Source of the DNA: Pseudomonadota bacterium
Lineage (GTDB): Bacteria; Myxococcota_A; Polyangia; Fen-1088
Direction: 5' to 3'
DNA length: 34,656 nt
Assembly: GCA_023438785.1 (NCBI GenBank)
Contig: JAEXQJ010000274.1
Span: 1 to 34,656, forward strand
The position numbers and the translations under genes were made by a program. Of the stretch, positions 30,040 to 34,656 are shown piece by piece; the stretch's first letter is position 1; every line of letters starts with the position of its first letter. The notes below the pieces were generated by a model. That model was given only the letters and a program-made list of their open reading frames with translations, made no database searches and had not been told where the DNA came from.

Positions 30040-30843
30040 TTACGCCCGCCCGATGAATCCCACCATCTGCCCAGTGGCCCGGCCGAAACGCCGGTACGAG
30101 TAGAAACGCCCGTGGCCGTCACAGAAGGTGCAGGCCGGGCAGAGGTCGATGTGGTCGGCGCGCACGCCCGCTTGTTGTAGCTGCAGGCGCTGACAGAGAC
30201 GCAAGTCGACGTGCGGCTTGCGTGGGCCAGGCCGGATGATGCCGCTGGCGTGGGCATCGGGCATGAGGCCCTCGAAGGCGGCCACGACCTCGGGACCGAC
30301 TTCGAAACAGCAGGGCCCGATGGCAGGGCCCAGGGCAGCCCGCACATTCGCCGGACGGCTGCCGAATTCGCGAGCCAGCGCCGCCACGCCCGCGGCCACC
30401 ATGCCGGCCACCGTTCCCCGCCATCCTGCATGGAGCGCGGCAAAGGCCCCGGTCACCGGATCGGCCAACAACACCGGAACACAATCCGCCACGTAGATGC
30501 CCAGGGCCAGGCCCACCCCGTCGCTGCACAGCCCGTCTGCCTCTTCGCCGCGCACGCCCGCCGGATCGTCGCCCGCCCGCACCCGCAGGACGCGTGTCCC
30601 GTGCACCTGAGTCGCGGCGTACATCACGGGCATCCCCGTGGCCGCGCGCAGCCGGCGATGGTTCTCGTCCACCTTGGCCCCGTCGTCGCCCCATTTGCGC
30701 CCGAAATTGAGCGACTCGAATGGCGGCCCACTCACCCCGCCCGCCCGAGTCGTGAAGCCGTGGCGAAATTGTGGCGGGAAGACCGGCGCGACCAGGAGGG
30801 GCAAGGCGCCGCCCTCGGGCAAGTGGGCATCAATGGCGTGCAT
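30040..30843 (-). CDS. pgeF: PgeF-type laccase-domain protein (YfiH family)
   Basis: A 267-residue protein of the DUF152/YfiH family. Its members were first called polyphenol oxidases, were later shown to act as purine nucleoside phosphorylase/deaminase-type enzymes, and also influence peptidoglycan precursor editing in E. coli. Landmarks are HGFTTRAGGVSGPPFESLNF near the start, His81 in QVHGTRV, Cys121 in VADCVPVLLAD and His138 in LHAGWRGTV, the three zinc ligands, then GPAIGPCCFEVG. The chosen ATG at 30843 leaves an 8-base gap after the pseudouridine synthase stop. The alternative upstream reading to 31071 is Arg/Ala-rich and antisense-like. Co-occurrence with rluD is a widely conserved bacterial arrangement. 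Confidence 0.93.
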   Translation of the reverse strand: MHAIDAHLPEGGALPLLVAPVFPPQFRHGFTTRAGGVSGPPFESLNFGRKWGDDGAKVDENHRRLRAATGMPVMYAATQVHGTRVLRVRAGDDPAGVRGEEADGLCSDGVGLALGIYVADCVPVLLADPVTGAFAALHAGWRGTVAGMVAAGVAALAREFGSRPANVRAALGPAIGPCCFEVGPEVVAAFEGLMPDAHASGIIRPGPRKPHVDLRLCQRLQLQQAGVRADHIDLCPACTFCDGHGRFYSYRRFGRATGQMVGFIGRA

Positions 30844-30851
30844 GGTCCCGA

Positions 30852-31829
30852 CTAACCCGCCTTGGCCTTGCCCAGCGCCCGCAAGGCGGTCAGCGCCGTC
30901 GCGAAATCCTGAGGTGGTTCGGCCTCGAATTCCATCCAGGCACCGGTCTTGGGATGGTGAAAACCGAGCACGCGCGCGTGCAAGGCCTGGCGCCCCAGGG
31001 CCTGCGCGATCTCGCGCACCCGCAGATCGCGCGCGGGCCGGCCGTAGGTGGCGTCGGCCAGGATGGGGCACCCCAGGGCGGCGAAGTGCAGGCGCACCTG
31101 GTGCGTCCGACCGGTTTGCAGCTCAGCTTGCAGACGGGCCGCGACTTGAAAATCCTCGACCAACCGCCAGTTGGTGATGGCGCGCCGGCCGGTCTTGACC
31201 CGCGTGGTGAACTTCTTGCGATCGTGGGGATCGCGGCCGTGCAGGGTGTCGATGGTGCCCGACTCGCGGGGCGGCCGTCCCGTCACCAGGGCGTCGTACA
31301 CGCGACGAATGCGGTGGATCTTGAAGTCGGCGCCCAGGGCGGTCATGGTGGCGTCGTCCTTGGCGACCACCAGCAGGCCCGATGTGTCCTTGTCCAGGCG
31401 ATGCACGATGCCCGGCCGCAACTCGCCGCCGATGCCGCGCAGATCCTTGCAGTGGGCCAGCAGAGCGTTGACCAGCGTCCCATCCTCGTGCCCCACCGCG
31501 GGATGAACCACGAGGCCGGCGGGCTTGTCGATGACCACCAGACACTCGTCCTCGAACACGAACTGCAGAGGGATGTCCTGCGCGCACAGCTCGGGCACCG
31601 GCCGCGTGGGTGGGGGCGTCCACACGACCTCTTCACCCAGCCGCATCTTGCGCGACGGCGCGGCGGGCTGCCCGTTCACCACGACCGCCCCTTCGGCGAT
31701 GTGACGGGAGAGCTGAGTCCGCGACACATCGGGCACCAACGCGGCCAGCACCACGTCCAGCCGACGACCCGCGCCGGCCGCATCGATCACGAAGCTGCGC
31801 GAGGCGGCCTCCTGCGCCTCGGAGCTCAC
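30852..31829 (-). CDS. rluD: RluD-type 23S rRNA pseudouridine synthase
   Basis: A 325-residue RluA/RluD-family synthase. Residues about 15-75 form an S4 RNA-binding domain (RRLDVVLAALVPDVSRTQLSR). The catalytic domain holds VIDKPAGLVVHPA, the active-site HRLDKDTSG (Asp146), and RTHQVRLH. RluD makes the conserved pseudouridines of helix 69 in 23S rRNA; family assignment beyond RluD-like is by similarity to that subgroup. The GTG start at 31829 overlaps the TGA stop of the upstream small gene by 4 bases (GTGA), indicating translational coupling. The laccase-domain gene begins 8 bases after the stop. Confidence 0.95.
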   Translation of the reverse strand: MSSEAQEAASRSFVIDAAGAGRRLDVVLAALVPDVSRTQLSRHIAEGAVVVNGQPAAPSRKMRLGEEVVWTPPPTRPVPELCAQDIPLQFVFEDECLVVIDKPAGLVVHPAVGHEDGTLVNALLAHCKDLRGIGGELRPGIVHRLDKDTSGLLVVAKDDATMTALGADFKIHRIRRVYDALVTGRPPRESGTIDTLHGRDPHDRKKFTTRVKTGRRAITNWRLVEDFQVAARLQAELQTGRTHQVRLHFAALGCPILADATYGRPARDLRVREIAQALGRQALHARVLGFHHPKTGAWMEFEAEPPQDFATALTALRALGKAKAG

Positions 31830-32095
31830 CAGATCTTGGACTTGATGTTCTGCCCGCGCTGTTTGACCAGGATGTCGACCAACGCGCGGTCAAACAGGTT
31901 GGTGGCCGCAATCTCAGGCGTCACGCGCGATTGAAAGTGCGTGCGCCCCTCCTCGATCTCCTCTTTCATGACGTCGAAGAGATTGTCGTTCTGGATGCCC
32001 TGCACCAGCTTGGCTTCGTTGTACATCGCCAGATCGGACGCGATGGCCCGCGCGAATTGACGCGCGCGTTCCGGCTTGTCGATCAGAGGAGGCAT
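31826..32095 (-). CDS. Small conserved-looking cytosolic protein ahead of rluD
   Basis: An 89-residue protein. ATG 32095 (MPPLIDKPERARQFARA) is chosen over the GTG-type extension to 32140 because the latter adds unlike sequence. It is helical and charged, with no signal peptide or membrane segment (DLAMYNEAKLVQGIQND, RTHFQSRVTPEIAATNLFDR). The stop overlaps the rluD start by 4 bases. It could be a ribosome-associated or regulatory partner of rluD; that is only position-based. I do not recognise the family. Confidence 0.75.
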   Translation of the reverse strand: MPPLIDKPERARQFARAIASDLAMYNEAKLVQGIQNDNLFDVMKEEIEEGRTHFQSRVTPEIAATNLFDRALVDILVKQRGQNIKSKIW

Positions 32096-32195
32096 GGCCC
32101 CAAGGGTAGCCGATTTCGCGGTCCCGTGCGAATCCCCCAACTGGGATCGGATTTGCAGCGCGCCTGCCCCACCCTAAAATGGCGGGCGAGGTTCC

Positions 32196-32663
32196 ATGTC
32201 GAAGAAGCTGCTCTCTGTCCTGGTCACCTGTGTGGGTCTGTCTGCCCTGCCGGCGCGTGCGTCAGCCGAGGTCTACGAGGTGCGCGCGGCAGAGGCCAAG
32301 GCCGTCGTGGGCACGAGGACCGTCGCCGCGGTCCACTTCGCGACTCGACAGGGCTGGCACCTCAACCAGGAGGCCCCCTTCACGCTCAAGCTGGCGCCCG
32401 GCCCGGGCCTCACCGTGGACAAGGCCAAGCTGACGCGCGCGGATCTGGCCCGCAGCACGGAGAACGAGGCGCGCTTCGACGTGGGGCTGACCGCCTCCCA
32501 GGCGGGCGACCAGGGCGTCCAGGCCGAGGCAGGCTTCGTGATCTGCCGGGAAACCGAGTGCCGGCCCATCAAGGAAAAGCTGGTCATCAAGGTCGCGGCC
32601 AGCAGTCCCGCCGCCGCGAAGCCCGCGCCCAAAGCCAAGCGAGCCAAAAAGGCGAGCGAGTAG
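32196..32663 (+). CDS. Stand-alone periplasmic DsbD N-terminal-like protein
   Basis: A 155-residue exported protein. The signal peptide is LLSVLVTCVGLSALPARASA (cleavage near 24). The mature part has the Ig-like beta plan of the DsbD N-terminal domain: GWHLNQEAPFTLKL early, RFDVGLTASQ, and a late Cys pair at 117 and 122 (CRETECRPIKEKLVI) in the position of the nDsbD redox cysteines. nDsbD passes electrons from the cytoplasm to periplasmic Dsb and cytochrome partners. Here no transmembrane or thioredoxin domain follows, so its electron source is unknown. The last 25 residues are Lys/Ala-rich (AKPAPKAKRAKKASE). The 100 bases upstream separate it from the divergent small gene. The function is inferred from fold resemblance only. 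Confidence 0.75.
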   Translation: MSKKLLSVLVTCVGLSALPARASAEVYEVRAAEAKAVVGTRTVAAVHFATRQGWHLNQEAPFTLKLAPGPGLTVDKAKLTRADLARSTENEARFDVGLTASQAGDQGVQAEAGFVICRETECRPIKEKLVIKVAASSPAAAKPAPKAKRAKKASE

Positions 32664-32679
32664 GCTCGTCAGGCGCCTC

Positions 32680-33951
32680 TCACGAGGTGCGGAGGATGCG
32701 TTCCACGCGGCGGTTGAGGCCGCGGTCCAGACTGCCCACCGCGACCGCCACCAGGCGTTCGGGACGCAATACACGCTGTGCCACCTGGCGGATCTGGCGC
32801 GCGGTCACCGCGGCCATGCGCGCGTAGCGCTGCGCCGGCGTGCGTACGCGCGGGAAGAAGAGCCAAGTTCCGCCGAACCAGCTACACAGGCCGTCCACGT
32901 CGTCGTAGCCCGCCTCCAGATCGCGGGCGTAGCGTCGCTTGCATTTGTCGAGCTCGTGATCGGACACGAGCTGGGTGCGAAATTCCCGCAAGATGGTGAC
33001 GATCTCCTGAACCAGGGCCGGCAGCTTGGCCGGGGCGCAGGCGGCGCTGATCTCCATCAAGGCGGTGTCGTAGAGCGGATCCAGGCCCGCATTCACGTGG
33101 TACGCCAAGCCCTTCTGATCGCACACCCGGTAGTGCAGCCGCGTGGACATGCCATCGTCCAGGATGCGCATGAGGGCCACCAGCGCGGTGTACGCCCGAT
33201 CGCGATCGGGCAGGGCTTGGAAGAGCACTTGGACCTCGGCCTGCGACGAATCCGTGCTCACCGTGCGCAGGCGCGGACCCGGCACGCCGTGGGGCGCGGG
33301 CACCGGCTCCACGCGCCGGCCGGGCATAAGGGCACCAAAGCCCCGTCGAGCCTGCGCCAACACCTGGCCGCGCTTGAGCGGACCGGCCACGCACAGGACC
33401 ATGTTCTTGGCCCCGTAGAAGCGACGGAAATGGCGAACCACGTCGGCGCGCGTGAAGCGGCGGATGTTGCTCTCGGGTCCGGTGATGGAAAAGCCCAGGG
33501 GATGCCCGGGCCAGGCCGTCTCGCGCGACAGATCGTCGCTGTTGATGCGGCGGCCGCGCTCGTCGAAATCGTCGAGGATCTCCTCGAGCACGATGGCGCG
33601 TTCCAGATCGATGTCCGTGAAACGCGGGGCCGCGAAGAGATCGCCCAGGATCTCCAACGCCCCGCCCACGTCGCCGGGATGCAGTGAAAGCTGGTACAGC
33701 GAATAGTCGCGTCCGGTTTCGCCGTTGAGCATCCCGCAGCGATCCTCGATCACCGAGTTGAGCGCCAATGAGTCGCGGAAGCGCTCGGAGCCGCGAAACA
33801 GCATGTGCTCCACGAAGTGCGAAAGGCCGTTGTCGCGGGCGCTCTCGTAGCGTGAGCCCGCGCGCACGTACAGCGCCACCGCCGCCGAGTGCAGATGGGG
33901 CACCTCGACAGTGCAGACGCGCAGGCCGTTGGGCAGGCGGTCATGATGCAC
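32680..33951 (-). CDS. M16-family zinc metallopeptidase
   Basis: A 423-residue peptidase of the M16B type. The inverted zinc motif HFVEH is at 45-49, with Glu123/124 (VLEEIL) about 75 residues later supplying the third ligand. The early RLPNGLRV and the C-terminal-domain Arg/Tyr region (STRLHYRVCDQKGLAY) are typical, so this is a catalytically complete subunit. GTG 33951 gives the family-standard start. An in-frame GTG at 34104 would add 51 residues, but these are low in third-position GC and overlap a promoter-like TACAAT (minus strand, 34044-34039), so the shorter form is preferred. No signal peptide is evident, suggesting a cytosolic enzyme. It is convergent with the DsbD-N-like gene, 16 bases apart. 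Confidence 0.93.
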   Translation of the reverse strand: MHHDRLPNGLRVCTVEVPHLHSAAVALYVRAGSRYESARDNGLSHFVEHMLFRGSERFRDSLALNSVIEDRCGMLNGETGRDYSLYQLSLHPGDVGGALEILGDLFAAPRFTDIDLERAIVLEEILDDFDERGRRINSDDLSRETAWPGHPLGFSITGPESNIRRFTRADVVRHFRRFYGAKNMVLCVAGPLKRGQVLAQARRGFGALMPGRRVEPVPAPHGVPGPRLRTVSTDSSQAEVQVLFQALPDRDRAYTALVALMRILDDGMSTRLHYRVCDQKGLAYHVNAGLDPLYDTALMEISAACAPAKLPALVQEIVTILREFRTQLVSDHELDKCKRRYARDLEAGYDDVDGLCSWFGGTWLFFPRVRTPAQRYARMAAVTARQIRQVAQRVLRPERLVAVAVGSLDRGLNRRVERILRTS

Positions 33952-34133
33952 GCGCCCGGGAAAGGGCAGAAGCGAAGGGGGACCGTCGTCGCGCCAGGGG
34001 GGATTCGTATGAGACTGCGAGGAAGAAATAGCGTCGGGATTGTAGCGGAAGCACGACGACGCGCTACCCAAGTCCGCCTCGGGCTCGTACCTGCTCTCGG
34101 GCACTGCCGCGCGGGCGTGCTAGAAGGCCGCCT

Positions 34134-34656
34134 ATGCGCTCCGAGGCTATCCGGCTGGTGGTGAACGCCGATGGGTTCGGCAGCAGCGAGGCCTTGTGCC
34201 GGGGCGTGCTGCGAGCCCATCGGGACGGCATCGTGACCAGCACGTCCGTGCTGGGCAACTGCACCGACGTGGCGGCCGTCAAGGCGCACCTCGACAGCGC
34301 GCCCACCCTCGGCGTGGGCGTGCACCTGGCACTGGTAGGCGGCGCGCCGGTCAGCGCTCCGGCCCACGTCCCCTCATTGCTGACCGAGGCGGGCCTCCTC
34401 CCCGACCACCCGCGCGAGGTGTGGCTGGCCTGGAGCAAGGCGGCCCTGCGCGCCGACGAGTTGGAGCGGGAATTCGACGCTCAGGTGGCGCGCCTGCGCG
34501 ACGCTGGACTGCACATCGACCACCTGAACACGCAGCACAGCCTGGGCTTTCTGCCCGTGGCCGGTCGCGCCGTGGAGGCGGTGGCGCGACGGCACGGCAT
34601 CCCCGGTATCCGCACGACCATGGAACGCCCCACCCTGGCCTGGGTCACCGAGGCCC
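34134..34656 (+). CDS. ChbG/HpnK (YdjC)-like carbohydrate deacetylase, partial
   Basis: The first 174 residues of a YdjC-family protein, cut by the right edge. The start ATG at 34134 opens at once with LVVNADGFGSSEALCRGVLRA. Further family landmarks are GIVTSTSVLGN and GVGVHLAL (metal His64). Canonical members deacetylate chitooligosaccharides or hopanoid precursors using an Asp and two His metal ligands. Here the usual NADDFG is NADGFG (Gly14 for the second Asp), and the usual DSHQHVH region reads NTQHSLG (residues 132-138). The protein may therefore be a divergent enzyme or have lost normal metal binding. It is divergent from the M16 peptidase gene. Confidence 0.85.
   Translation, partial: MRSEAIRLVVNADGFGSSEALCRGVLRAHRDGIVTSTSVLGNCTDVAAVKAHLDSAPTLGVGVHLALVGGAPVSAPAHVPSLLTEAGLLPDHPREVWLAWSKAALRADELEREFDAQVARLRDAGLHIDHLNTQHSLGFLPVAGRAVEAVARRHGIPGIRTTMERPTLAWVTEA

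Overview
The window is GC-rich and densely coded (25 protein genes, mostly G or C at third codon positions). It fits a predatory or soil-type Myxococcota (deltaproteobacterial) chromosome. The evidence is two Hanks-type Ser/Thr kinases, a kinase-SUMF1 fusion, a TPR-CHAT protease, many lipoproteins and small outer-membrane barrels of unknown function, and kinase-plus-TPR gene pairs. This placement is inferred from gene content; no rRNA or tRNA gene lies in the window to confirm it. I see no CRISPR array, insertion sequence, integrase, phage gene or origin.

Layout. 1-1992 (minus): CoA-disulfide-reductase-like flavoprotein fused to rhodanese and TusA domains, cut by the left edge. 2175-3266: unknown multi-pass membrane protein. 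3352-9618: a tight three-gene cassette with a recognisable promoter in front, encoding a Ser/Thr kinase with an exported SUMF1-like domain, a TPR-CHAT caspase-like lipoprotein and a DUF4384-type lipoprotein. 9841-12174: GT-C-like membrane glycosyltransferase. 12400-13901: outer-membrane barrel plus lipoprotein. 13902-14718: a looser patch with one unrecognised minus-strand gene. 14719-18312 (minus): dnaE.

18444-25121 (plus): lipoprotein, second Ser/Thr kinase, TPR membrane protein, a full-length MutH homologue, and a TolC-like protein overlapping mutH. 25262-26824: leuA. 26904-29452: a lipoprotein/barrel protein and a seven-repeat FG-GAP propeller lipoprotein. 29563-32095 (minus): a compact operon of small protein, RluD-type pseudouridine synthase, PgeF-type laccase-domain protein and a hypothetical protein. 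32196-32663: stand-alone DsbD-N-like periplasmic protein. 32680-33951 (minus): M16 zinc peptidase. 34134-end: ChbG/HpnK-like deacetylase with altered metal motifs, cut by the right edge.

The most interesting unit is the kinase/SUMF1 - TPR-CHAT - DUF4384 cassette. Predicted topology puts the SUMF1 domain, the protease and the DUF4384 protein on the same (extracytoplasmic) side, which suggests an envelope-located protease system with a cytoplasmic kinase arm. The second notable item is MutH, which is classically restricted to Dam-methylating Gammaproteobacteria.
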